A stretch of DNA of 64,000 bases from Blastocladiella emersonii ATCC 22665 (lineage: Eukaryota; Blastocladiomycota; Blastocladiomycetes; Blastocladiales; Blastocladiaceae), in the NCBI GenBank assembly GCA_025594325.1, contig JANHCV010000003.1, positions 1,240,001 through 1,304,000 of the forward strand, written 5' to 3'. The notes under the pieces are model-generated. The model did no database searches. It saw only the letters and a list, made by a program, of their open reading frames with translations, and was not told the DNA's origin. Positions 52,724 to 64,000 of the stretch are shown here, one piece after another; within the stretch, counting starts at the first letter, position 1, and each line of letters opens with the position of its first letter. A program made the translations under genes and the position numbers.

Positions 52724-54896
52724 ATGTCTGGCCATCTTCGGCCAAAAGGCTTTCTCAAGCGGATCCAGATGGAAATCCAGCGTCTCACGGACGAGCCCGC
52801 CGAGGGTGTCGTGTGCTGGCCTCGCGATGAAGACAGCATGGATTCGGTTGCGAACGGGGATACACCCTCTGGCTTTTGGTTTGACGCTGGTACTCGGGGA
52901 ACGCCTACGTCACGCTTGCGGGCCACCCGCTAACTATGCGATGGATCGCGTAGTTATCACCCCGCCCAACGACACGCCGTACAGCGGAGGCCAGTTCAAG
53001 CTCGAGTGCTGCCTGAACCGAGAGTACGCTTGTTTTGCACCTGTTGCACTACGCACACCCGCGCTGACCTCAACCTACCATTCTCGTAGCTACCCTTTCA
53101 GCCCGCCGTTCGTCAAGTTTATCACGCGCGTCTACCACCCGAACATCGATGCCAACGGCCGCATCTGCATCGAGATCCTCAAGGAGGGCTCTGAATTCGG
53201 TCGCTGGCGTTCAACGAGCAATCTTCGCATGGCCCTCTCTCAAATCCGGCAGCTTCTCGCCGAGCCGAACCCGAGCGATCCGCTTGAGTCGCAGATTGTA
53301 CGCCTTGGTCGCATCGATCTCTTAAGCGGTCATTTACCTTTCTTTTTTGTGTAGGCGAGCGAGCTCCTGAACAATCCGGCCCGTTTCGCCGAGAAGGCGC
53401 GCGAGATGACTCTCATGCATGCGCGTTTGGCCTCTTCTACGGCGGACGCGCTGCCAGCAACTCGCTCGACGGCCTCCACTTCGCGTGCGGCATCGAGTGC
53501 ATCACCGAATATCGCAGCCTCGGCTCTGGCCGGCTCCTCTGCCGTCCCGGCGTCTTCTACGACATCCGCTGGATCCCCACCCCCTTCCATTGCTTCCGCT
53601 TCCAAATCGCCGAGCTCTCTATCGCTTGCGCCAACGTCCGCTCCCCTTCTCGCCAGGCCTTCGACCTCGCTCCTTGGCACGAGCTCGAGCGGACTTGGTC
53701 GCCCTGCTGCTGCGGTTCGCCCACTCGGCCAAGGTCTCGGTCTCGGCCAGAGCCGACCAGGACTTGGTGGGATCGGGTCGTCCACGTTTGGCGCGGGTTC
53801 TCTCGGCATCGGCAATCGTTCAATTAACTCTGGTTTTGGCGCATCATCGTCAGTCGCACGTCCGACTGCGCCCGCGTCTCTCCTTCCCGCCCGCACTGCT
53901 TCCCCGTCCGTGTCCACTCCGAAACCATCGCCGTCCACCGCCGCAAAACCTTCGCCTGCTCTCGAACCCGCTTCAGCTGCTTCCCCAGCAGCAACCCCGA
54001 ATCCCGAACCTGCTGCCCCAGCGGATCCCGCGCCCCGGCCGTCCAAGAAGCGTGCCGCAGTCGATCTTCCCCCTGCTCCTGCGCCCGCATCCAAGGTCGC
54101 CAAGACCGCCGACGCACCTGCTCCCCTCCTCGACGCTCGTATCGAGTCCGCAATTTCGGTCCCCGCGCCGGCGCCCGTCCTCGCTCCCGCGGCAGCTCAA
54201 ACCGTGGCATCGGCACCGGCTCGTCGTCCCGCTTCCGTCTCTGCCTCGACCGACCCCGCCAAGAAGCCCGCGTCCGCAACCGCTCCCGGCTCTGCGCGTT
54301 CGTCAGTGCCCGCCCCTCCTTCGCTCACCGCCTCGACGGCAAAGCTTCCCCCTCGCTCGCAGACGGCTCCTTCCGGGTCGCTTTCCGCGACCGCTTCGCT
54401 TCCCGCAGCGCCACTGTCGGTCGCTCCAAGCAGCCCGCCGCCCGCCGCGTCGAACGCGTCGCCGTCCGCGTCCGTCAAGGCGGCGGATCCGTCCGCACCC
54501 GCCGCCAAGCCCGCCGGGCCCGCCAAGATGCCCTCGCTGGGTATCGGTCGGAGTCTCGGTCTCGGCGGCGGAGCTGGCGGCAGTGGCATTGGTCTCGGAC
54601 GGTCCGGGTTCACGTCAGCCATGCCCTCGCTCTCAGGATCGCGCCACGGTAGTCTCGGCGGGATCGGAGGCCTTCGGCCGGGCGGGTTGCCGGTGCTCGG
54701 GCAGGGCGGCGGCATTGGCGGGATCGGGCAGCGCAACCCGCTGCAGAGTCTCGGCAGCGGGGTCTTGGGCGCGAACCGGGCGGGCTCGCTGCTCTCGGGT
54801 ATCACCAACAGCAGCAGCGGGAGCGCGGGGTCGAGCGGCTCCGGGTCGAGCATCTTTGGCGGCAAGGGCGGCCTGTTCACGAAGAAGTCGTCGTAA
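52724..54896 (+). CDS. UBE2T-like ubiquitin-conjugating enzyme with long low-complexity tail
   Basis: Four exons (52724-52889, 52954-53023, 53090-53297, 53355-54896) join in frame; the introns are 64, 66 and 57 nt and all have GTACKC-type donors. The product is about 661 residues. Residues 1-170 are a UBC fold: FLKRIQMEIQRLTDEPAEGV, then CWPRDEDSMD (the CW-D context of UBE2T), NDTPYSGGQFKLE, YHPNID (the HPN motif) and the active-site cysteine in GRICIEILKEG, then LLAEPNPSDPLESQI and NNPARFAEKAREMT. The alignment is best with UBE2T, the Fanconi-pathway E2 that ubiquitinates FANCD2. The first junction adds about ten residues (NGDTPSGFWFDA) compared with UBE2T. The remaining 490 residues are Ala/Ser/Pro-rich, then Gly-rich (GIGRSLGLGGGAGGSG), and end GGLFTKKSS. 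The E2 core looks complete. Confidence 0.85.
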
Positions 54897-54933
54897 GCGA
54901 TGAGCAATACATGCAATAGTTTGACCATTCGGT

Positions 54934-54963
54934 GCGACGCGACGCGACGCAACGCGACGCGTC
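54934..54963. repeat. GACGC microsatellite
   Basis: A short run of CGACG units (about six, one imperfect) ends in GCGTCTC just after the E2 stop codon. Confidence 0.5.
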
Positions 54964-55480
54964 TCATGTCTCGCAGGCCGTGAATAGGCATGGCAGGTGG
55001 GTCCGCGTGACCACGAAAACGAGGCGAAAATCGGCTCGTCGCGCGAGTTCGCATCGTGGCCAAGTCACTCGGCCGGCCATTCCCCCCTCCATCGCCGCTG
55101 CCGCGACGACCATCCCCACCTCTGCCCGCCGACTCGGTGCATCCGCCAGCGACGCACCAGCGCGAGAGGTACGCTCGGTCTCGGCCCGGTTGGACGAGCT
55201 CGCGCATGGCTGATCCGCTCACTCCTGCGTCACTCGGCAACTAGTTCTGCTCTGCCCTCTCCCTGCAAGCGGCACTTCTCACCATCCTCGGCTTGATCCT
55301 CTCGTCAAGCGGTCAGTCTGGGTACGTCGCCCTGCTCGGCCACCCGGATTCATCAGTCGCTCACGTTGATCGTCATCCCCGTGCAGATCTGCGCCAGCTT
55401 GAGCTCGTCCTCCTTGCTCGCTGTGCGTTTCCGGTCCTCTGTCGCTGCTGCCGCCTCCGCCTACCGTGACCGCTGCCGCC
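54964..55480. other. Intergenic region upstream of the nucleoporin gene
   Basis: No gene was seen. It presumably contains the E2 3' end and the nucleoporin promoter. Confidence 0.4.
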
Positions 55481-58400
55481 ATGTCGAGCCGTGCCATGTA
55501 CAGCCGCTTCGCCGAGGCGCAGGGCCGCATCCTGTCGTTCCTCGACGCCTCGAGCGAAACGTTTGCCGACGATGCTGTCGCCATCCGCGGTGCCCTGACC
55601 ACCAGCGTGCAGTACCTCGCCGGGACCGCCGCGCCGGCCGTGCCAACGGGCACCGCGCCCGAGGCCGACGAGGACGTGTCCAACCACTGCGCCGCGCGCG
55701 AGCAGGCCGTCGAGGTCTTCCACACTCTCTTCGAGGTGTACGAGCGCGTCGCCGGGGCCGGCCAGCCGTCGCCCGCGCTCGACGAGCTCCGCACCCTGAC
55801 CCTCGAGATCTTCCAGGGCGGCGTCGTCGAGCAGGCGCTCGCCGGCATCAAGAACGCCGCTGCGCACCACGCTACCATCGCCAAGGCCCTGCAGGACGAC
55901 AACGCCAAGCCCACGCCGGCAACCGACGACGAGAAGCGCAACCTCGCCGCCCTCACCCGCCGCCGCAAGCAGCTCCTCGTCGCCCTCACCAAGGAGCGCG
56001 TCGCCCTCGCCTCGCTCGTCCACGCCGCCCTGCGCTTCCGCGTGCCCAAGCTCGACGTCATCCAGGGCCTCGTCCAGACCCTCGCCCAGCTGCAGACCGG
56101 CGACTCGGTCACCGTCCCGCTCACCCTCGTCGCCCTCGCCGCGATCCGCGTCAGCGACCTGCCGTCGCTCCCCGCCGTCGCCACCGCGCGCCTCGCCCCC
56201 GCGACCCAGGCTGCGGCGTCGTCTAGCCGCGGCGAGCTCGCGGCCGCGAGTCTCGAGCAGCTCCGCGCGACCGTCGCGAACGCCACCTTCCAGCAGTCGG
56301 GCCTCAAGTACGCCCTGCTGCTCGCCGTCGCCGTCGCCGAGGCCGCGTACCGCCCGCACAACAGCAACGACGAGGCCGCGCGCAAGCGCGAGTCGGACGC
56401 GCTCAAGTCGGACGCGGTCCCATGGCTTGTCACCCAGCTCGCCGCCAACCTGCCGCACGACAACGACCCGCTCTCGCTCGGTTTCCAGACCCTCTACCAG
56501 TCGATCCGCAAGGAGGATTTCGCCGTGACCCGCTTCGTCCTCGACGAGCGCCTCCAGGACGCCACGCGCCGCGAGCTCGTCCTGCTCGTCGCCCACGCCA
56601 TCACCCGCTGCACCAAGACCCTCGCCGTGGTCCGCGACGAGGACCAGCGCGAGCTGTACGACGCCGAGAACCGCCGCGCCCCCGCCCCCGCCGGATCGCC
56701 CGTCCTCGGTGCCACCGACGCCCAGCAGCGCGCGGCGGCGTCGCCCCGCCCCGCCGCCAACGCGGCCGCGCCCCGCATCCGGTGCAACTTCGAGATTTTC
56801 TCGATCCTCGTCTCGCTCGTCTTCGAGGGCCACCCCGAGGACAGCCAGCAGTTCTGGTCCGGCGGCCTCACCATGGCCCGGTTCCTCTCGCTCGCCACCG
56901 AGACGTCCGACCACCGCCTCCTGTCGAGCGCCTACCACATGATCGCCTCCGTCGTCAACGACCAGGCCACGGCGGCGCGCGCCTTCGAGGTGATCCTCAA
57001 CCGCCAGCTCGGCACCTGGACGTGGGAGGTGCAGCTCTCGGGCCTGCACCACTACCTGTCCGAGTTCCAGCGGCTCAGCGCGCAGGGCCAGCACGCCGAC
57101 CTCGCGGCCAGCACCGTCGACCTCCTCGTCGCGCTGCTGCGCGTCCTGCGCCAGGTGTGCCGGTTCGACGCGCGCGCCCGTCGCGAGATCATCATGCCCT
57201 CGTCCATGGGCAACTTCGACGCGCTCAACCTCCTGTTCAACCTCCTCACGTGCGTCGTCCCGCTCCGTCTCAAGGCCGCGCTCATGCACGCGATCGGCGC
57301 CATCGTCGCGCCCAAGTCGGGCGTGCCGCTCGAGGAGGAGCAGCACATCGTGCAGCGCGTGTGGAGCTACATGGAGAGCATCGCCGTCGTCCCGCAGGTG
57401 TCGCGCGCCATGGGCACGCCGCGGCCCGGCATTTCCGAGGAGCTCGAGGTCCGCGAGGTCCCGCTCAAGCACTACCCGCTCACGTTCGCGTACCTGTACG
57501 CGCTCGAGAACCTGACGCCCGCCGCGTCGGCCGCCGTCGCCGCCGCGGGTACGCCCCGCGTCTCGGGCCAGTCGTTTGCCCTCGTCGACAACCTCGGCGC
57601 CCCGCACCGCGCACCCGGCGTCATGCCCTACTACGAGTACATGCTCAGCGACGTGTTCCTCAAGGCCATGGACCGCGAGTACGTCGACCAGGGCGAGAAG
57701 TGGGCCATCCTCCGCTCGTGCCTCAACGTCGTGTGCCGGTGCCTCGTCGATTTCGACGGCGCCATGGACGCCGCGCTCGCCCAGCGCCGCACCGCCGCGG
57801 CCGCCGCCGGCCAGGCCCAGTCCGCGCACGTTGCGATCCGCCTGCTCCTCAGCCACCCGGCCTTCACCATGCTCGGCGAGATCCTCGACGGCAAGCCCCT
57901 GCTCGACGCCATCCTCCGCGTCATCAGCACCGGCCGCGCCACGTACTCGGCCGACGCCGCCGTGGTCGAGGAGCTGAGCCTCGCGCTCGCCGTGCCCACC
58001 CCCGCTGCCGTCGCCGCTGCTGCCGCTGCTTCCGCGACCCCCATGTTCGGCCTCGGCTCGACTGTCGCCGCGCCCGCCGCTCCTGCTGCTGCTGTCGCCG
58101 AGCCCACCAAGAAGGTCAAGTTCCCCGAGGCGACGCGCAGCGCCGAGTTCGGCGCGGCGCAGCTGCTCGCGCTCAAGATCATCCAGCAGGTGCTGCAGAT
58201 GCAGTCCAAGTTCCTGCACGAGCTCCAGCCGCGCATGACGCAGCTTGGCATGATCGGCGTGTTCGGGTCGTCGAAGCGCGAGCTCGACCGCCTCCTCGCC
58301 ACGCGCCAGCAGGCCCTCGTCGACCTCGTGTCGCTCATCCAGACGTCGGGCGACGACGTGTACGATCTCGGCCTCCACTCGGTCAAGATCCTGACGGCGC

Positions 58401-61400
58401 TCTCGGTCGCGCCCACGTTCGCGCAGGCCGGCCGCGGCTCGCCGCTCGTCTCGGTGCTCTCGGCGTCGAACCAGTCGGCGTTCATCAAAGACGCGTACCG
58501 CGAGCGCTTCAACGCCGCGGGCGCCGAGCCCGAGCCCGTCAAGCTCCTGCCGCACGACCAGTCGGTGGTCCAGTCGCTCCGCCTCGCCACGCTGCAGCTG
58601 CTCACGCACAACCTGCGCGGCGGCCAGCTCCCGTCGCTCGCGCACTTCCTCCTCGGCCTGACCAAGGACAGCCAGCTCTACATCACCGACCGCGTGACGT
58701 CGGACGGCACTCTGCTGAGCGCCATCGTTGAGGCGGCCCAGGCCGCGACCGCCGCCCACGGCGCGCTGCCCAAGGTCATCGCCGAGCCGATCCAGGAGGT
58801 CATCTACCGCCTCATCTCGAACCCGGCCACGTTCCCCGTCTCGGCCATGCTCAAGTCGCGGAACTTCTTCAAGAAGCAGACCGAGTACTGGTTCCGCCCC
58901 GACCGCCTCGTCACGGCCCGCGCGGCCAACCTCTCGTCGGCCTTCATGATCCCCGCCGCTGACTCGGCTGACATGGCGCGCCCGGACTTCCGCGCGTCCA
59001 CCATGTCCGCGACACCGTCCAAGGCCTTCTTCACCGGCCCGCGGTCCGCCGTGACCCCCGCGACGCCCGCCGGCATGCGCGCCGGTGCCCGCGGCGGCGC
59101 CGCTGCGTTCCTCCTCGGCCCCGAGGCGTCGTACGAGCTCGCCCGCGCCACCCAGGACACGACGGCCACGCTCGGCATCTGGACGTGGCTCCTCCGCACG
59201 CTCGCGGTGCAGGTCAAGGCGCACCACAACCAGACCCGGTTCGCGCAGGAGCTCATTGCGAGCCTGTTCGCCAAGGAGACGGACCGCATGACCAAGGTCC
59301 TCCAGGCGACCATGGGCGTGTCGGTCCCCGGCGGCGAGCTCCCCGTTTCCGAGGCCGCTGTCAAGCTGTACGAGCACGTCAACAACGCGGTGCCCGACGG
59401 CTGGCCCACCTTTGTGAGCGCCGACGGGTGCATCGAGTACGACATTGCGCAGTGCGAGCGGCTCGCCAAGCAGGCGGCCGGCGCCGCGGCCGATCGCGTC
59501 ACCGTCGAGGGCCTGCTGCAGCACCTCACGCACGAGAACCGCAAGCGCCGCATCTACTCGGCGCAGTACCAGACGGTCAAGGCGTGGGTCGACCTCGTCG
59601 GCGTGTGCCTGCTCACCAACGTCGAGGCGTTCGGCACGCCCGAGGAGCTCAGCGAGACGCTCGTGTCGCTCATCTCGGTCGTCACGGAGCAGCTGCGCGC
59701 GAGCCCGACCGAGTCGCGCGAGCATTTTGCCAAGCTCGTCCTCCTGCTCCTCCGCATCCTCGACCACACCACCGTGTCGTCCAAGAACGCGGACGCGACG
59801 CTTCGCCAGATTCTGAACTCGATCCTCGAGGTGTGCAAGTCGACCGAGTCCAACCTCGTCGTCCGCGGCAACATGTACGCGGCGCTGCTCGTGTATCTCG
59901 GGTTCACGGTCACCGAGCCCGGCCAGGTCGATCTCTCCTCGTCGGTCCTGCACCGGTCGCTGTTCTCCAAGTCGGCCGCGGCCACCGTCTCGCGCTTCGA
60001 CCGCAGCATCTTCGGCATGTCTACGGCCGCGCCTCGTGACGGCGCTGACGGGTTCCTCCGCTCCTCGGGCAGCGACTCGATCCTCACCGCGGTCCAGAGC
60101 AACGGCGGCGAGCGGCTGCTCGACATCCTCACGGGCGACGCCCTCAACAAGGGCCTGTGGCAGACCGTGTCGCTCGCGCTCCTCGACGTGCTGTGCCAGT
60201 GGTCCCTGCAGGGCGCCACGGGCACGTGGGTCCTCGAGTACCTCGACAAGCGTGGGTTCGTGCAGCGCCTCGTCAGCATGCTCCGCACGCTCGACAACGA
60301 GCTCGCGCGGCTGTGCTCGTCCGAAGACCCCGCGGCCACGGCCGACCTTGCGTCGCTGTTCATCTACGAGTCGCTCATGGCGCTGTTCCTCCGCCTGTCG
60401 ATGCACCGCGCCACGCGCGCCAAGCTCATCGAATCGGCGCTCGTCTCGGTCCTCGCCGAGAGCTCGTGCTTCACGTACCTCGTCGGCAACCCCGCCGCCG
60501 CGTCGGCCACAGCCGCGGGCGCCGCCAAGTCCGGGTCCGACTTCATGGATGTGGACGCGTCGGCGGCGTCCAAGCAGGCCGACCCGTACCTGTACTTTTC
60601 GGGCACGCTCGCCGAGGACCGCGTGTCCGAGACGCTGCGCCGGTACAACCAGGTGCTGCAGCCGGCGCTCAACCTGCTGGTCACGCTGACCAGCCTGCAC
60701 CTCGCGCAGACGGCGAGCAGCACGGTCCCCGACTCGTCGTTCCTGGTCAAGTCCGTGACGCAGTTTGTCGGGCTTCACGCCGCGTCCCTCCAGCGCGTCG
60801 TGCGCGCGTGCGCCGCGCTCGTCAACGACCACGTCCCGCTCGACGACAACGACCTTGAGATGGCTGTCCTCTGCCAGGCCGAGCAGATCGCGAGCCTCGC
60901 CCGGTTCCTCGCCCGCCAGCGCGTCCCCGTGCCCGCCGAGCTCGCCGAGAGCCTCCTCGTCCTCTTCGTCCGCGCCACGCGCGCCGAGCTCAACTCGGCG
61001 ACCGCCGGCGTCAAGCGGTCCGCCGCCGCCGAGGTGCACCTCCTCCGCACCTCGTCGCACATCATCGGGTACTGCTTCGCCCTCGCCGGCGACAAGCGCG
61101 CCGAGACCGAGCCCGTCCCGCAGCTCCTCGCCAACGGCGCCGGCGGCCAGAACGCGCCGAACGGCGGCGAGCAGGGCCGTTTCGACTCGCGCGCCGCCCT
61201 CAACGCGGCGATCGCCGCATCCGCGCCGCTGTCCCGCGCGGGCGTCCGGTTCATGTTCGACCCCGACCTCGCGGCGGCCAAGGACCGGTACTACTCGACG
61301 TCGAACCGGCTGACGCTCGGCCTCCTGGTGCTGTACATCCAGCAGGTGATTGCGCGGCTGCGCGTGGCGCGCGTCGAGGCCGATGAGGTCGCCACCAAGC

Positions 61401-62023
61401 TCCAGCAGCAGCGCGGCGCCGGCGCCGGCGTGTCGCAGGCCGACTGGAACAAGTACATTCTGGAGCGCGCCGTGCTCACGTCGGACGTTGCGTCGCACGT
61501 CGCGTACGAGGTGATCCCCGCCGACAAGCGCGCCGAGCTGTTTGTCCGCAAGCTTGCGCAGCGCGCGCGCGACCTCGCGCTCGAGTCGGTCTCGCACATC
61601 CGCGTCCTCGAAATGTCCCTCGCGCTCCTGTTCGTGCACATCCAGCACTACACGACGGGCACCGACAGCCGGCTCGGCAAGCCCGCGGCGGCCGGTGGCG
61701 CGACCCGCGGCGGGGTGATGGTCGGCGGGTTCGGCATCGAGGACCCCAACGACGTGTTCGCGTCCCGCGCGTCGCAGCGGTTCATCATCACGCTCAACAA
61801 CATCAAGATCGACGCCGCGTCCGTGTTCCCCGAGCTCAAGAAGGCGCTGTCGGCTGTCGCATGGGTACGTCGCTTCACTTTTCGATCGTTTGCGGGACCT
61901 GGTACTGACCTTTGCGTGCGCGCCCATTCGTAGACGGACGAGCAGCGGCCGAACCTGGCCTTCCTCAGCCAGCTGTGCGACAAGTCGCTCGCCCTGATCA
62001 GCGAGTACAACGCCTCGTCGTAA
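55481..62023 (+). CDS. NUP192: Nuclear pore scaffold protein Nup192/Nup205
   Basis: One very long exon (55481-61864), a 69-nt intron (GTACGT ... GTAG) and a 30-codon last exon (61934-62023) encode about 2,157 residues. The protein is alpha-solenoid-like throughout. Segments typical of the Nup192/Nup205 family include CNFEIFSILVSLVFEGHPED, TWTWEVQLSGLHHYLSEFQR, PGVMPYYEYMLSDVFLKAMD with EKWAILRSCLNVVCRCLVDF, RLISNPATFPVSAMLKSRNF and KGLWQTVSLALLDVLCQWSL. The family forms the inner ring of the nuclear pore complex, binding Nic96 and Nup53. Two Ala-rich low-complexity stretches (about 500 to 520 codons before and after residue 850) interrupt the solenoid. The C-terminal helix is supplied by exon 2. 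The length is at the upper end for the family. The start codon chosen is the first ATG; the upstream in-frame GTG was not used. Confidence 0.87.
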
Positions 62024-62113
62024 GCTGTCCCACCCTCACCCTTTTGCTCTGCTTCTGTATCCTTGTTTTTGCCCACCATAATGCACGCTTGTTTCTATTC
62101 ATCACCATCACCA

Positions 62114-64000
62114 TCACCCCCGCGTCTCTGCCGCCGCGCTCTCAAAGAACCCGTTGAAGTCGAGCCGCACCAGCAGCGCATCGAGCCCAGCCCCCTCCTC
62201 CTTGGCGGCCGCATACACGCCCGCGGCGCCGCCGCTCTTGGCCTCGAGGGACCGCAGGATCCGCGCCGTCGATCCGGCGTACTGGCGGAACGTCGTCGCG
62301 AGCTCGTCGATCTGCGCGTGCACGTCCGCGAGCCGGGCGGCCATCCCCTCGAGTCCCGGCACGAGATCTTCCGCGACGCGCACCGCGGCGTGCCCCTGCC
62401 GCGCGAGGGCGCCCGGGAGGAGCGAGGTCAGGTACTTTGCGCGCAGGTGCGCGTACTGCTGCGCGACGTGCTGGACGGTGAGTGCGGTGCGCAGCTGCGC
62501 GTTGAAGGCGGCCTGCAGGTTCGCCTGGCGCCGGCGCAGGAAGCACCGGAACAGGATCCCGTCGAGGGCGCGGTCGTGCAGGTCGTGCAGGGCGCGGACC
62601 GAGGCGAGCGGCGCCGCGGCGAGGCGGTCGGCGAGGGTCTCGTCGGTGTCGGCGGTCGCGACGCCCGCGACGCCGTTGGCCGCATCCCGCAATACGGCCT
62701 GCATGGCGCGCCACGACTCGCCGACGGCCGCATCGGCGGCGTACCCCCAGTAGGCCGCGGCCGTGTGCTGGGCCTCGATGCGGAACGCGCCGAGGCGCGC
62801 GTCGATGGCGGCGATGTGCGCGTGGATCGCGGTGAGTGTCGCGGCGACGGTGGACGGGAGCGGCGTGATGGCGGGCGGCGGGCGGTGCTGCTGGCGCAAG
62901 TCGCGCGTGAAGCGGAACAGCGACTTGGCCGTGGCCTCGAGGTACAGCACGCGCAGGAGGAACTGGAACACGCGGTTGTACTTGGCCAGGACCGTGGGTG
63001 TCACCAGCATCCCGTGCTGCGGCGACCGCGCGGGCATGTCGAGCGAGATCAGGTCGAAGAACTTGGGGTCTACACACGGGACGGAGGTCAGTATTAGGTC
63101 CGCGTCGTCAGCGCAAGACTCAGCGCGTACCGTGCACGTCGCTCGACACGGCGTCGTAGTTGACCGCAAACGAGAGCGCGGGCACGTCGTCGAGGACGCG
63201 CGCGAGGAGGATCCCGAGGTCCTGCCCGCGCTTCGCCGGGTCGAACAGCGCGTCGACGACGTTGGCGCGGAATCCGGCGTCGTCGAGGAGAAAGTACCCG
63301 CGCAGGAGGGCAAACTGCTCGCCGAGCGCCGGGTCCGCGAGGTAGTGCGCGAGCAGCGCGTACTCGGTCAGCTTCAGGTTGGCGGCAAGCGTGCGCCGGA
63401 AGACCTGGTGCGCGAGGGCGAACGGCATCGTCGTGGGCGAGATGGTCGACAGGAGGTCTTCGTCTTCGTCGTCGGCGGCCGACTGTTTGGTCGTATCCGC
63501 TGCAGTCTCGCTGGTACTGGTGGTCGGCGGCGCGTCGGAGCGGAACGAGATCAGCCCAGACGGCTCGGCGCCGCCGTTCCACGCAAACTGGCTCGCGGCC
63601 GCGCTGAGTTCCGAGGCGCCCATGGGGTCGAGGCCGAGCGAGCTGGCCGAGATGTCGATGAACGTGTCGCTTGTGGCGGCGGGTTCGGGTGCAGGAGCGG
63701 GAGCGGGAGCGGATGCGTCTGCATCGACGTCCATGGGCGCAACGGAGGACCGGCCGTCGTCGCTGGCCGCCGCCACGGTGTCCACGTCCATGACCTCGGA
63801 CTCCGTTTCCGCCGCAGGTTCGAGGACACCGACTGGCGACGGACGGACGCTCGGCGAGGGCGGCATCGGCACAGCTGGCGAAGCAATCGACATGGCCGAC
63901 ATCGCCGCCTCGACCGCGTCCTCCGCCTCCTCCGCAGCACCGTCGACGGACATGACCGACGGCGACGACGGCGCGTCCTCGACCCCCGCCACCACGCCCT
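62114..64000 (-). CDS. Gamma-tubulin complex component (GCP6/GCP5-like), C-terminal part
   Basis: The gene runs off the right edge; the 3' end is complete. Exons 64000-63131 and 63069-62114 are separated by a 61-nt intron in phase 1 (donor GTACGC, acceptor GTAG). About 609 residues are visible. The first 200 are acidic, Pro/Ala-rich and disordered, with a recurrent MDVD-type motif. Then comes the GCP C-terminal (GRIP2) region: HQVFRRTLAANLKLTEYALL, the segment EQFALLRGYFLLDDAGF and, after the intron, FFDLISLDMPARSPQHGMLV with LAKYNRVFQFLLRVLYLEAT and, near the end, RLDFNGFF. GCPs nucleate microtubules as part of the gamma-tubulin ring complex. The long acidic insertion before the C-terminal domain favours GCP6 or GCP5 over GCP2-4, but this is not decisive. 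It is convergent with the nucleoporin gene, with 90 bp between stops. Confidence 0.75.

Noticed and set aside
53419-54903. Second long plus-strand frame over the E2 tail
   Set aside because: It is Arg/Pro/Leu-rich and not continuous with the E2 exons; the Ala/Ser frame joins exon 3 in phase.
55373-61927. Very long minus-strand open frame opposite the nucleoporin gene
   Set aside because: It is Arg/Gly/Glu/Leu-rich without motifs, a typical codon-phase shadow of a GC-rich coding strand. The plus-strand product is a recognisable Nup192/Nup205.

Overview
The window is nuclear DNA of a GC-rich eukaryote with intron-poor to moderately interrupted genes. Introns are 57-92 nt, usually with GTACGT-type donors, CTAAC-like branch sites and TAG/CAG acceptors. 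The gene set points to a fungus: a Hal4/Sat4-type protein kinase, a Nup192/Nup205 scaffold nucleoporin, Ssl2/XPB, a REI1-type ribosome factor, a secreted LPMO-like protein and a probably GPI-anchored von Willebrand factor type D protein. Base composition and the vWD protein fit a zoosporic early-diverging fungus, for example Blastocladiomycota, but that placement is inference.

Left flank, 1-20736, is an ordinary gene block. It holds a partial REI1/ZNF622 homologue, a secreted LPMO-like protein, the TFIIH helicase XPB/Ssl2 (four exons), a decayed unrecognised gene, an AidB-type acyl-CoA dehydrogenase, a vWD surface protein, a large Hal4-type kinase, mitochondrial ribosomal protein uS12m, an omega-like glutathione transferase and a secreted His-rich protein with YtkA/FixH-like modules.

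The centre, 20737-52526, is one giant inverted repeat. Two 14,838-bp arms (20737-35574 and 37689-52526; paired coordinates always sum to 73263) look identical wherever compared. They flank a 2,114-bp spacer that holds a broken Ty3/gypsy pol fragment. From the outer end inwards each arm carries a divergent pair (a TFIIB-type zinc-ribbon gene and a PB1-domain gene), a 5.4-kb stretch of decayed sequence with diverged direct repeats, a 3.49-kb terminal-inverted-repeat element with TTAG-rich subterminal arrays and spliced gene fragments as cargo, and a gene for a Gln/Ala-rich protein with two copies of a short aromatic module. The palindrome may be a real recent inverted duplication or an assembly fold-back. 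Sequence alone cannot decide.

Right flank, 52527-64000, is gene-dense again: a UBE2T-like ubiquitin-conjugating enzyme with a tail of about 490 low-complexity residues, the nucleoporin Nup192/Nup205, and a convergent partial gamma-tubulin complex component. No rRNA, CRISPR or convincing tRNA gene was seen.
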